In this document: one piece after another, positions 1 through 10,229 of the stretch | Numbering within the stretch: position 1 is the stretch's first letter | Layout of the letters: each line of letters starts with the position of its first letter | Assembly: GCF_026153295.1 (NCBI RefSeq) | Contig: NZ_CP110615.1 | Location: 3,224,001 to 3,288,000 of the forward strand | DNA: 64,000 nucleotides | Reading direction: 5' to 3' | Source: Rhodococcus antarcticus | Lineage (GTDB): Bacteria > Actinomycetota > Actinomycetes > Mycobacteriales > Mycobacteriaceae | Position numbers and translations under genes: made by a program | Notes under the pieces: model-generated | Seen by the model: only the letters and a program-made list of their open reading frames with translations | The model's database searches: none | Told to the model about the DNA's origin: nothing

Positions 1-2207
<2,207 letters not shown>

Positions 2208-2213
2208 ACACCG

Positions 2214-4034
2214 ATGACCGCCACGACGAGCACGATGGTTGCCCAGCGAGGCCTCTTCGGGGGGCCCTCCCCGCTGGTCTCCGACGACATGTACTGCCTG
2301 GTCGAGCGCGGGATCGCGCACCGCAGCCGGACCCGGGTGCAGCTCGAGCCGGATGCACGGGTCAGCACCAACACCTACTTCGGCCGCCTGCCCGCGAGTT
2401 ACTGGCAACGCTGGACCGCGGTCACCGAGGTCACCGTCTCGGCCACCGTCGCCGGGCGGGGCCGCGTGGCCGTCGTGGCCTCCGACGTCGAGGGCGAGAC
2501 CCGCACGGTGAGCAGTGCAGCCGTCGACGGCGACGGGACGCTCCGCCTCGCGGCGAGCATTGATCACTTCGTGGACGGTGGCGCCCTGTGGGTGGAGGTC
2601 ACCAGCACCACCGAGCGCCTCGTCCTGGAGGACCTCACGTGGTCGGTCGACGCGCCCGCCGAGCACCGGCCCGCCTCCGTCGTCATCTGCACCTTCAACC
2701 GGGCCGACGACTGCGTGGCCACGCTCGCCGCGATGGCCGAGGACGGAACCGCGCTGGCCGGCGTGGAGACGGTGTACGTGGTCGACCAGGGCACCGACCG
2801 GGTGGAGTCCCGCGAGGGCTTCGCGCGCGTCTCCGCCCTGCTCGGGGACAAGCTCCGCTACATCACCCAGCCCAACCTCGGTGGCGCGGGTGGCTTCACC
2901 CGTGGACTGTTCGAGGTGACCGACCAGACCGGCTCCGAGCACGCAAACGTCATCTTCATGGACGATGACGTGCTCTGCGAGCCCGAGACGGTGCTGCGCC
3001 TCAACGCCTTCGCCAACAAGACGGTCGAGCCCGCGATCATCGGCGGGCAGATGCTGTACCTCCTGCACCCCGAGCAGCTGCACGTCGGTGCCGAGCGCGC
3101 GGACCTGCCGACGCTGGCTGCGGGGATCGCCACCCCCCGGGCGCTGCACGACATCGACGTGACCGAGAACCACCAGGACGAGCGGGTCGACGGCGCGTAC
3201 AACGGTTGGTGGACCTGCCTCATACCCGCCGAGATCGTGCAGAAGATCGGCTTCCCGCTGCCTCTGTTCTTCCAGTGGGACGACATCGAGTACGGCTACC
3301 GCGCCCGTGCAGCCGGCCACGCGACGGTGACCCTGCCCGGCGCCGGGGTCTGGCACGCCGACTTCGCCTGGAAGGACTGGGACGACTGGCACCGGTACTT
3401 CAACATCCGCAACGCCATGGTCACCGCGGCCCTGCACAGCGACTTCAACGGCAAGCAGGTCGCCAAGGGTCTCCGAGCGCAGCTCACCCGCTACCTGCTT
3501 TCCATGCAGTACGGGTTGGCGGCGACGATGATCCGCGCCGTGGAGGACTTCCTCGAGGGCCCGGAGCTCCTGCACGACGGCGGACAGGCCGCCGCCGGCG
3601 CTATCCGCAAGGAGCGCGCCGGCTACCCGGAGACCGTCCGGCACCCGGCCTCGGCGGTGCCGGGTCTGCGGGCGGCCGACATGTCCATCGTCGTCGCACC
3701 CCCGGCGCCGAGCCTCAAGCGCGTGATCCTCGTCAAGCGGATCCTGGACCAGGCCCTAGGCCGCACCCAGGCGACCACCGTCGCCATCCCCGCGGCTGAG
3801 GCCCACTGGTGGCACGTCTCGAAGTTCGACCAGGCCGTGGTGACCGACGCCTCCCAGGAGGGCGTACGGCTACGCCGTCGCGACCCCGGGGTGGCGAAGG
3901 AGCTGCTGGTTCGCGGGATCAAGGTGTGCCGTCGGCTCAGCGTCGAGGCGCCGCAGCTGCAGGCGAGGTACCAGGCGGCCATGCCGCAGCTCACCAGCCG
4001 GGAGAACTGGGCCCGCCTCTACGGCAGGTCCTGA
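2214..4034 (+). CDS. glfT2: Galactofuranosyltransferase GlfT2 (galactan polymerase)
   Basis: This GT2-family enzyme adds alternating beta-(1->5)/(1->6) galactofuranose units to the arabinogalactan linker on the inner membrane face. The 606-aa protein is slightly shorter than M. tuberculosis GlfT2 (~637 aa). An N-terminal beta-rich domain precedes the GT-A core, which shows VVICTFNR near residue 155, the metal-binding FMDDD at 248-252, WDDIEYG at 355-361 and the WHADF/WKDWDDWHRYFNIRN block from 380 onward, corresponding to the catalytic Asp and His of GlfT2. Directly downstream of glf. The pair implies an arabinogalactan-type wall. Confidence 0.95.
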   Translation: MTATTSTMVAQRGLFGGPSPLVSDDMYCLVERGIAHRSRTRVQLEPDARVSTNTYFGRLPASYWQRWTAVTEVTVSATVAGRGRVAVVASDVEGETRTVSSAAVDGDGTLRLAASIDHFVDGGALWVEVTSTTERLVLEDLTWSVDAPAEHRPASVVICTFNRADDCVATLAAMAEDGTALAGVETVYVVDQGTDRVESREGFARVSALLGDKLRYITQPNLGGAGGFTRGLFEVTDQTGSEHANVIFMDDDVLCEPETVLRLNAFANKTVEPAIIGGQMLYLLHPEQLHVGAERADLPTLAAGIATPRALHDIDVTENHQDERVDGAYNGWWTCLIPAEIVQKIGFPLPLFFQWDDIEYGYRARAAGHATVTLPGAGVWHADFAWKDWDDWHRYFNIRNAMVTAALHSDFNGKQVAKGLRAQLTRYLLSMQYGLAATMIRAVEDFLEGPELLHDGGQAAAGAIRKERAGYPETVRHPASAVPGLRAADMSIVVAPPAPSLKRVILVKRILDQALGRTQATTVAIPAAEAHWWHVSKFDQAVVTDASQEGVRLRRRDPGVAKELLVRGIKVCRRLSVEAPQLQARYQAAMPQLTSRENWARLYGRS

Positions 4035-4037
4035 GGA

Positions 4038-4065
4038 CGTCCCCCGCGCTCAGGCCCGGGGGACG
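4038..4065. terminator. Bidirectional terminator hairpin between convergent genes
   Basis: CGTCCCCCG (4038-4046) and CGGGGGACG (4057-4065) are perfect inverted arms around a 10-nt loop. It lies across the convergent ends of glfT2 and the methyltransferase gene and overlaps the latter's stop codon. No T-tract is present. Confidence 0.55.
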
Positions 4066-4886
4066 CTGGTGATCTCCACGACGAGCTGCTCGTTGTCGAA
4101 GGTGTACCCGAGGTAGGCGAACTCGACCCCGGTCCGCTCGACGAACTCGGTCCACGCCCTGTGCTCGCCGCCCTGCCAACCCGGGTAGTTGAAGTACTCG
4201 TCGAAGACCACGATCGAGCCAGCCACCAGTCGGGGGCCCACGTGCTCGAACACGGTGACCGCCGCGCTGTAGAGGTCAGCGTCGACGTGCAGCAGGGCGA
4301 CGGGCCCGGGGTGCGCCGCGAGGAACTCGGGCAGCGTGTCCTCGAACAGGCCCACCACGAGCTCAGCGCCCGGCACGTCCGGCAGCGACTCCTGGGAGAA
4401 GGCACCCGTCGGGAACCCTGTGCGCCAGTCCTCGGGCAGACCGGTGAAGACGTCGAACCCGTGGACACCGCGACCCGGCAGGCTCTCGACGATGATCCGC
4501 AGCGTCGCCCCGGTGGCCACGCCGAACTCGAGCGCAAGCCCGTCGACGGCCACCCGGCCGGCGCCGAACCGCAACGTGTCGTACGGGTGCGGGAACGACG
4601 GCGCCGTGGGCATCCGGTGGAGGATGAACGCCTCGCTCTCAGCCGCTGCGCGGACCTCGGCGGCGAAGAAGAGGTCCCTGCGCTGCCGCCACTCGAGATC
4701 GACGATGGCCTTGGCCAGGAGATCCCTCGCGGCGGCCGCCTCCTCGCGGCAGCGGACGACCTCGGCGACCAGCTGGTCGCGCACCCCGAGCAGCTCTGCG
4801 CGATCAGCGTCACGACGCTCGTCGAGCACTTCACGCACGGCGTTCTGAACCTTGGTGTGCGCGGATTCGCGCAGGCGCCGCAGCAT
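4050..4886 (-). CDS. TylF/macrocin-O-methyltransferase-like SAM methyltransferase
   Basis: A 278-aa class I SAM-dependent methyltransferase of the TylF (macrocin O-methyltransferase) type, whose known members methylate sugar hydroxyls. An N-terminal ~75-residue charged coiled-coil precedes the catalytic domain. Visible motifs are the SAM-binding LEFGVATGATLRIIV, the HGFDVFTGLPEDW region, LLHVDADLYSA and FDEYFNYPGW, which carry the metal-ligand Asp and acidic residues of this family. GAGGAG lies 6 nt before the ATG. Lying back-to-back with glfT2, it may modify an envelope glycan, but this is inference from context and the true acceptor is unknown. Confidence 0.8.
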   Translation of the reverse strand: MLRRLRESAHTKVQNAVREVLDERRDADRAELLGVRDQLVAEVVRCREEAAAARDLLAKAIVDLEWRQRRDLFFAAEVRAAAESEAFILHRMPTAPSFPHPYDTLRFGAGRVAVDGLALEFGVATGATLRIIVESLPGRGVHGFDVFTGLPEDWRTGFPTGAFSQESLPDVPGAELVVGLFEDTLPEFLAAHPGPVALLHVDADLYSAAVTVFEHVGPRLVAGSIVVFDEYFNYPGWQGGEHRAWTEFVERTGVEFAYLGYTFDNEQLVVEITSVPRA

Positions 4887-4993
4887 CGGTGTCTCCTCGA
4901 TCGGGTGACAGGGTCGGGGACCGCCACCCCGTGTTCACGGGCGGGGTCACGGTGTGGTCGTGGAGCAGTGTGACACCACCCCGCACCGGGCCC

Positions 4994-5818
4994 TCAGGAC
5001 CACCAGCGCTCGAGAACCTGCGCCACGCCGTCCTGGGTGTTCGGGGGGGCCACCTCGTCGGCCACGGCCAGCGCGTCAGGGTGCGCGTTGCCCATGGCCA
5101 CCCCGAGCCCGGCCCAGCGCAGCATGGGGACGTCGTTGGGCATGTCCCCGAAGGCCACCACGTGCGACGCGGGCACGGCGAGGGTGTGAGCCACCGCCGA
5201 GAGGCCGCTGGCCTTGGTGACGCCGGGCGCGGCCAGCTCGACGAGCCCGTTGTCGGTGGACCAGGTGAGGTCCACCAGCCCGTCCAGCTCGACCCGCAGC
5301 GCCGCGGCCATCGAGCCGCTCGTCATCTCCGGGTGCCGGACGAGGAGCTTGACCGCGGGCTCGGCCAGCACCAGGTGGTCCTCCACCTCCACGTCGTCGG
5401 GGTTGAGCCAGGCGTGCACGTACCCCGGCGCAGCGACGAACTGCGGGGTGGCGTCGTCGTGCGCGCTGCGCCCGACCCGCTCGGCGGCCAGCCCGCAGCC
5501 CGGCAGCAGGCGCTCGGCCACGTCGGCCACCTCGCGGAGCAGCTCGACGGGGAGCAGCTGGGCGCTGACCACCTCGTCGGTGGCCGGGTCGTAGAGCACC
5601 GCGCCGTTGGCGCACACCGCCATCGGCGCGAACCCGAGCTGGTCCACCACCGGCGCGATCCACCGGGGCGGGCGGCCGGTGACCAGCACGAACGGCACGC
5701 CCCGGGCGCGCACGGCCTCGATCGCGGCGCGGGTCCGGGGGCTCACCCGGTCGGTGCCGTCGAGCAGCGTTCCGTCGACGTCGCTGGCCACGAGCTGGGG
5801 GGGCTGCACGCCCGACAT
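4994..5818 (-). CDS. Cof-type HAD phosphatase
   Basis: A 274-aa HAD-superfamily hydrolase of the Cof/IIB subgroup, which typically dephosphorylates sugar phosphates or phosphorylated cofactors. Motif I is intact (SDVDGTLLDG, nucleophile D13 and acid/base D15). Motif II (VLVTGR), the cap domain and the C-terminal VAFGDMPNDVPML motif IV are all present. The position between galactan genes and an acyltransferase resembles Rv3813c in M. tuberculosis. The substrate is unknown. It diverges from the LLM oxidoreductase gene with a 23-bp gap. Confidence 0.88.
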   Translation of the reverse strand: MSGVQPPQLVASDVDGTLLDGTDRVSPRTRAAIEAVRARGVPFVLVTGRPPRWIAPVVDQLGFAPMAVCANGAVLYDPATDEVVSAQLLPVELLREVADVAERLLPGCGLAAERVGRSAHDDATPQFVAAPGYVHAWLNPDDVEVEDHLVLAEPAVKLLVRHPEMTSGSMAAALRVELDGLVDLTWSTDNGLVELAAPGVTKASGLSAVAHTLAVPASHVVAFGDMPNDVPMLRWAGLGVAMGNAHPDALAVADEVAPPNTQDGVAQVLERWWS

Positions 5819-5827
5819 CCTGCCCGC

Positions 5828-5833
5828 TACCGT
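5828..5833 (+). promoter_or_regulatory. -10 box for leaderless LLM oxidoreductase gene
   Basis: TACCGT ends 8 nt before the ATG at 5842; no ribosome-binding site lies between. It occupies the 23-bp divergent gap. Confidence 0.45.
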
Positions 5834-5841
5834 CGGTTCCC

Positions 5842-6699
5842 ATGCGAGTGGGAGTGGTGCTGCTGCCCCAGGCCCGGTGGGCGCTGGCCCGGGAGCAGTG
5901 GCAGCGGGTCGAGGCCCTGGGCTTCGACCACGCCTGGACCTACGACCACCTGGCCTGGCGCTCGCTGGCCGACGAGGCGTGGTTCGGCACCGTGCCGCTG
6001 CTGGCCGCTGCCGCGGTGGCCACGGAGCGGGTGCGCCTGGGCACCTGGGTGGCCTCGCCGAACTTCCGGCACCCGGTGACGTTCGCCAAGGAGCTGATGA
6101 CCCTGGACGACCTCTCCGACGGCCGCTTCACCCTGGGCGTGGGCGCGGGCGGCACGGGGTTCGACGCCACGGTGCTCGGGGGTGCGGTGTTGTCTCCGCG
6201 CGAGCGGGTGGACCGGCTGGCGGAGTTCGTGGGCCTGCTCGACGAGCTGCTGCGCGAGCCGGTGACCACCGTGCACGGGGCGCGGTACTCCGCCGTGGAC
6301 GCCCGGATGCTCCCCGGGTGCCTCCAGCGGCCCCGGCTGCCCTTCGTGGTCGCCGCCAACGGACCGCGCGCGATGCGGGTGGCCGTCGCGCACGGGGCCG
6401 GCTGGGCCACCACGGGCCCGGAGGGCGTCACCGGCGAGCAGTGGTGGAGCGCGGTGGCCGGGCTGGTGGGGCGGCTGGAGGACACCGAGGTCGACGGTCG
6501 GAGCGGCACGGGGCTCGAGCGGTACCTCAACCTGGACTCCGGCGGGGTGTACGCGCTGAGCTCGGTGGAGGCCTTCCGCGACCAGGTGGGGCGGGCGGAC
6601 GAGCTCGGGTTCACCGACGTGGTGGTCCACCACCCGCGGACCGAGGGCGTCTACGCCGGACGCGTCGAGGTCCTCGAGGCCGTGGCCGCCGAGCTCTAG
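5842..6699 (+). CDS. LLM-class flavin-dependent oxidoreductase
   Basis: A 285-aa luciferase-like TIM-barrel oxidoreductase using FMN or, often in actinobacteria, coenzyme F420. The N-terminal MRVGVVLLPQ strand, AWTYDHLAWR, VRLGTWVASPNFRHPV, the LDDLSDGRFTLGVGAGG signature and a C-terminal VVVHHP strand are typical. Substrate and cofactor cannot be read from sequence. It is a single gene with its own leaderless promoter and is followed by the paired hairpins at 6712-6776. Confidence 0.85.
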   Translation: MRVGVVLLPQARWALAREQWQRVEALGFDHAWTYDHLAWRSLADEAWFGTVPLLAAAAVATERVRLGTWVASPNFRHPVTFAKELMTLDDLSDGRFTLGVGAGGTGFDATVLGGAVLSPRERVDRLAEFVGLLDELLREPVTTVHGARYSAVDARMLPGCLQRPRLPFVVAANGPRAMRVAVAHGAGWATTGPEGVTGEQWWSAVAGLVGRLEDTEVDGRSGTGLERYLNLDSGGVYALSSVEAFRDQVGRADELGFTDVVVHHPRTEGVYAGRVEVLEAVAAEL

Positions 6700-6711
6700 C
6701 CCGCCGCGCCG

Positions 6712-6776
6712 CGGCCACGTGGAACCTCGTGGCCGTCCGAGCCGTGCCTGGGCGGCCACGTGGAACCTCGTGGCCG
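6712..6776. repeat. Two identical 24-bp palindromic repeats between convergent genes
   Basis: The 24-nt unit at 6712-6735 recurs exactly at 6753-6776. Each copy is itself an inverted repeat, CGGCCACG and CGTGGCCG around TGGAACCT. The pair fills the gap between the convergent LLM and acyltransferase genes. It could act as a bidirectional terminator or be a REP-like element. Confidence 0.75.
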
Positions 6777-6789
6777 CGAGCCGTACCGG

Positions 6790-7560
6790 TCAGCCGTGCT
6801 TGCGCCCGTCCATCTTCGCCCGGCGGGCGGCCACCTTGCCGCGGGTGTCGGCGCGGTCCAGGGTCACCACCTCGTCGGGCGTCGGCGCGCTGCCGCCCAT
6901 CGACGCCGGCACCCACGGCGCACCCGCGGGGTGACCATCGGGGTAGTCCGCCCGCACCCGGTCGAGCTGGGTCTGCATCCGGTCCTTGACCAGGTTCGTC
7001 AGCTCCAGCGCCGAGCCCGTCGCCTCGATCGGGGCGCCGATGTCCACCGAGATCGGGGTGCCGGTACGTCCGAGGTGCTTGGGCGCCCGCTTGGTCCACA
7101 CCCGCTGCGAGCCCCAGATGACCGTGGGCAGGATCGGCACCCCGGCCTCCAGGGCCATCCGTGCGGCCCCGGACTTGAACGCCTTGAGCTCGAAGCTGGA
7201 GCTGATGGTGGCCTCGGGGAACACGCCCACCACCTCGCCGTCGCGCAGCGCCTGCACGGCCACGTCGAACGCGCCGGCGCCGGCGGCGCGGTCCACCGGG
7301 ATGTGGTGCATGCCACGCATGAGCGGGCCGCCCACCGGGTGGGCGAACACCTCGGCCTTGGCCATGAACCGGACGTACCGGCCCCGGGGCTTCGCCGCGA
7401 AGCCGGCGTAGGTGAAGTCGAAGAAGCCGATGTGGTTCATCACCACCAGCGCGCCCCCGCTGCGCGGGACGTTCTCGGTGCCCGTGAGCCGGAACTTCAG
7501 CCCCTGGACCCGGAACATGGTGCGGGCGATCGCGATGACGGTTGAGTACACGGGCTCCAC
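6790..7560 (-). CDS. 1-acyl-sn-glycerol-3-phosphate acyltransferase family protein (PlsC-like)
   Basis: A 256-aa PlsC-domain acyltransferase that should transfer acyl groups to lysophosphatidate or a related lipid at the membrane. The NHxxxxD catalytic motif appears as NHIGFFD near residue 40, followed by the acceptor-binding FPEATIS block and the VPILPTVIWGSQRVW region. The GTG at 7560 is chosen because it sits 7 nt after a clean TAGCCT -10 box; a second in-frame GTG three codons later is possible. Position matches the Rv3814c-Rv3816c acyltransferases. It diverges from the Rieske-fusion gene. Confidence 0.88.
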   Translation of the reverse strand: MEPVYSTVIAIARTMFRVQGLKFRLTGTENVPRSGGALVVMNHIGFFDFTYAGFAAKPRGRYVRFMAKAEVFAHPVGGPLMRGMHHIPVDRAAGAGAFDVAVQALRDGEVVGVFPEATISSSFELKAFKSGAARMALEAGVPILPTVIWGSQRVWTKRAPKHLGRTGTPISVDIGAPIEATGSALELTNLVKDRMQTQLDRVRADYPDGHPAGAPWVPASMGGSAPTPDEVVTLDRADTRGKVAARRAKMDGRKHG

Positions 7561-7567
7561 GCAGGTG

Positions 7568-7573
7568 AGGCTA
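7568..7573 (-). promoter_or_regulatory. -10 box for leaderless acyltransferase gene
   Basis: TAGCCT on the minus strand ends 7 nt before the GTG at 7560 and decides that start. Confidence 0.5.
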
Positions 7574-7644
7574 GTGGTTGGGTGCCCCGGGCCGGGCCCG
7601 CCTACCCTGGACCGGTACAGGCGGGTCTTCAGGAGGGTGTCGGA

Positions 7645-9201
7645 GTGCAGGTCACGAGCATCGGTCACGCGGGGTTCCACGTGCGGACGGCGGCGGGGAG
7701 CGTGCTGTGCGACCCGTGGGTGAACCCGGCGTACTTCGCCTCCTGGTTCCCGTTCCCGGACAACACGACCCTGGACTGGGACGCGCTCGGGGCCTGCGAC
7801 TACCTCTACGTCTCCCACCTCCACAAGGACCACTTCGACCCGGCGCTGCTGGCCGCGCACGTCAACAAGGACGCCACCGTCCTGCTGCCGGACTACCCCG
7901 TGCCGGACCTGCGTCGCGAGCTCGAGGCGCTGGGCTTCCACGACTTCCTCGAGACCACCACCGAGACCAAGCACCGCGTCACCGGGCGCGACGGCAACGT
8001 GCTCGACCTCATGATCATCGCGCTGCGCTCCCCCGCCGACGGGCCGATCGGCGACTCCGCGCTGGTGCTCGACGACGGCGAGACCGTCCTGTTCAACATG
8101 AACGACGCCCGCCCCGTGGACCTGGACCTGCTGGAGCGCGAGTTCGGCCGCGTCGACGTGCACGCCCTGCAGTTCTCCGGCGCCATCTGGTACCCGATGG
8201 TCTACGACCTGCCCGAGCGGGCCAAGGTCGCCTTCGGCACCCAGAAGCGGCAGCGGCAGATGGACCGGGCCCGGCGCTACGTGGAGCAGGTCGGCGCGAC
8301 GTGGGTGATCCCGTCCGCGGGCCCGCCGGCGTTCCTCGACGACGAGCTGCGCTACCTCAACGACGACCGTGGCGATCCCTCGAACATCTTCCCGGACCAG
8401 ACGGTGTTCCTGGACCAGATGCGACGCAACGGGGCCGAGCAGGGCCTGCTGATGCTGCCCGGCTCGACCGCCGACTGTCACGGGTCCGCCGAGCCCGTGC
8501 TGACCCACGCGATCGACCCCGCGTCGGTGTTCGGGAACGGGGACGACGGGGTCAAGGCCGCCTACGTCGAGGCCTTCGCCCAGCGCCAGCGTCCGGTGGT
8601 CGCCGCGGCCAAGGCGTCCTGGGCGCCGGCGGAGGGGGAGCCCCTGCTGGCCCCGCTGAAGGCCCTGTTCGAGCCCCTCATGGCCCAGGCGGACGCGATC
8701 AGCACGGGCATCGGTGGCCCGGTGGTCCTCGAGCTCGGGGCGGAGATGGTGGTGCTGGACTTCGCCACGCGCACGGTGCGCGCCGGGGTCGAGGGCGAGA
8801 AGTCCCGCTACGGGTTCGCGATCCCGCCGGAGCTCGTCCGCACGGTGCTCCGCGACGGCGAGCACGACTGGGTCAACTCGATCTTCCTGTCCACCCGGTT
8901 CCGCGCCTGGCGGGTGGGGGGATACAACGAGTTCCTCTACACGTTCTTCAAGTGCCTCACCGACGAGCGGATGGCCTACGCGGACGGCTGGTTCGCCGAG
9001 CAGCACGACGACGGCGCCGAGATCGTGCTCGAGGGCTGGAGGGTCCAGAAACGCTGCCCGCACCTCAAGGCGGACCTCTCCCGGTTCGGGGTGGTCGAGG
9101 GCACGACGATGACCTGCCAGCTGCACGGCTGGCAGTGGAACCTGGAGGACGGGACCTGCCTCACCAGCGCCGGGCACGAGCTGCGGGTCGAGAAGGCGTA
9201 G
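7645..9201 (+). CDS. Metallo-beta-lactamase-fold protein fused to a C-terminal Rieske [2Fe-2S] domain
   Basis: A 518-aa two-domain protein. The N-terminal half has a metallo-beta-lactamase fold of the UlaG type with VSHLHKDHFD (HxHxDH). The C-terminal ~80 residues form a Rieske domain with both cluster-binding pairs visible, CPH and CQLHGW, 17 residues apart. The same arrangement occurs in CMP-N-acetylneuraminate hydroxylase-like proteins. Its position and length recall M. tuberculosis Rv3818 (~516 aa, Rieske). Start: AGGAGG at 7631-7636 lies 8 nt before the GTG at 7645, so upstream ATGs are rejected. An oxygenase or hydroxylase role is inference and the substrate is unknown. Confidence 0.88.
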   Translation: MQVTSIGHAGFHVRTAAGSVLCDPWVNPAYFASWFPFPDNTTLDWDALGACDYLYVSHLHKDHFDPALLAAHVNKDATVLLPDYPVPDLRRELEALGFHDFLETTTETKHRVTGRDGNVLDLMIIALRSPADGPIGDSALVLDDGETVLFNMNDARPVDLDLLEREFGRVDVHALQFSGAIWYPMVYDLPERAKVAFGTQKRQRQMDRARRYVEQVGATWVIPSAGPPAFLDDELRYLNDDRGDPSNIFPDQTVFLDQMRRNGAEQGLLMLPGSTADCHGSAEPVLTHAIDPASVFGNGDDGVKAAYVEAFAQRQRPVVAAAKASWAPAEGEPLLAPLKALFEPLMAQADAISTGIGGPVVLELGAEMVVLDFATRTVRAGVEGEKSRYGFAIPPELVRTVLRDGEHDWVNSIFLSTRFRAWRVGGYNEFLYTFFKCLTDERMAYADGWFAEQHDDGAEIVLEGWRVQKRCPHLKADLSRFGVVEGTTMTCQLHGWQWNLEDGTCLTSAGHELRVEKA

Positions 9202-9212
9202 CCGGGGGTCGG

Positions 9213-10229
9213 TCAGCCGCGGGCCAGCGCTCCGGCCAGCACCGTCGCGAACAGCTCGTCCACCTCGGTCCCGGCGGCCCGGGCCATCACCGCGACCACG
9301 CTGGTGCGGGCGAAGGAGCAGTACAGCCCGGCCTCCAGGAACCACGGCTGCCCGTCCGGGTCGATGCGGAAGTCGAACAGGCTGTAGTCCCGGCAGCCCA
9401 GGGCCCGGTGGCAGGCCTTCGCTGCGGCCCACACCGCCTCGGTGATCGGGTCGGACGGGTCGACGACCCAGGCGTGCGCGGCGTCCTTGGCCACCAGCCC
9501 CAGCCCCGCGGACCCCGAGCTGATCTTGTCCTCGTGCAGGCGCACCGGCTTGTGCTCGCCCACGGCGTACTCCTCCAGCGGCAGGCCGACGAGCTCGCCG
9601 TCGCGGTCCACGATGCCGCAGCGGACCTCACGGCCGAGCTCGACGTAGCGCTCCACGAGCACCTCGTCGGACTCGGCGAACGCCGCCTCGAGCGCGGCCG
9701 GGTACTCCTCGGCGCTGCGCACCAGGGCCAGGCCGAGCGAGTTGTCGGTGTCCACCGGCTTGACGACGACGGGCGGGGCGAGGGCGGGCCGGTCGCCGCG
9801 ACGCAGCAGCTGCCCCTCGGGCACCCGGACCCCCGCCGACGCGACCACCGCCCGGGCCCGCGCCTTGTGCGCCCCCAGGGCCATGACGTCCGCGGGGTTG
9901 CCCAGCAGCGGGATGCCCAGCAGCTCGACCAGGGAGCGGTACGTCGTCATGCCGGGGATGCAGAACATCTGCGGCACAACGGCGTCGACACCCAGGGCCA
10001 CGATCCGCTCGACGGCCTCGGACAGCGGTAGGGCCGGAGCCGCCGCGAGGGCCGTCGGGGTGAGCCCGTCCGGGAAGCACCACCGACCGTCGGGGCTGAC
10101 GTGGGCGACGAGGTGGACGTACCGCGCGGGGTCGTCGAGCGCGGCGAGCGCGTCCGCGGCGTAGAGCCGGGAGAGGTCGGCGTAGAACTCGCTGGCGGCG
10201 GAACCCACCAGGTGCAGGATGCGCTGCAT
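9213..10229 (-). CDS. mysD: D-Ala-D-Ala ligase-like ATP-grasp enzyme (MysD-type MAA ligase)
   Basis: A 338-aa ATP-grasp ligase. In MAA pathways MysD attaches a second amino acid (serine, threonine or another) to mycosporine-glycine, giving a disubstituted imine such as shinorine. Visible features are PPVVVKPVDTDNSLGLALV (ATP-grasp lysine and glycine-rich loop), VLVERYVELGREVRCGI, the DYSLFDFRIDPDGQPWFLEAGLYCSF block and a C-terminal helix. The ATG at 10229 overlaps the mysC stop by one base (TGATG), so translation is coupled. It is the last gene of the run. The amino acid used cannot be predicted from sequence alone. Peptide-bond ligases share the fold, but the context makes MysD the best call. 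Confidence 0.85.
   Translation of the reverse strand: MQRILHLVGSAASEFYADLSRLYAADALAALDDPARYVHLVAHVSPDGRWCFPDGLTPTALAAAPALPLSEAVERIVALGVDAVVPQMFCIPGMTTYRSLVELLGIPLLGNPADVMALGAHKARARAVVASAGVRVPEGQLLRRGDRPALAPPVVVKPVDTDNSLGLALVRSAEEYPAALEAAFAESDEVLVERYVELGREVRCGIVDRDGELVGLPLEEYAVGEHKPVRLHEDKISSGSAGLGLVAKDAAHAWVVDPSDPITEAVWAAAKACHRALGCRDYSLFDFRIDPDGQPWFLEAGLYCSFARTSVVAVMARAAGTEVDELFATVLAGALARG

Noticed and set aside
7578..10031. 817-codon plus-strand frame across the Rieske-fusion and mysD genes
   Set aside because: Arg/Gly-rich shadow in a different frame of the real gene; the Shine-Dalgarno at 7631 and domain content support 7645-9201.
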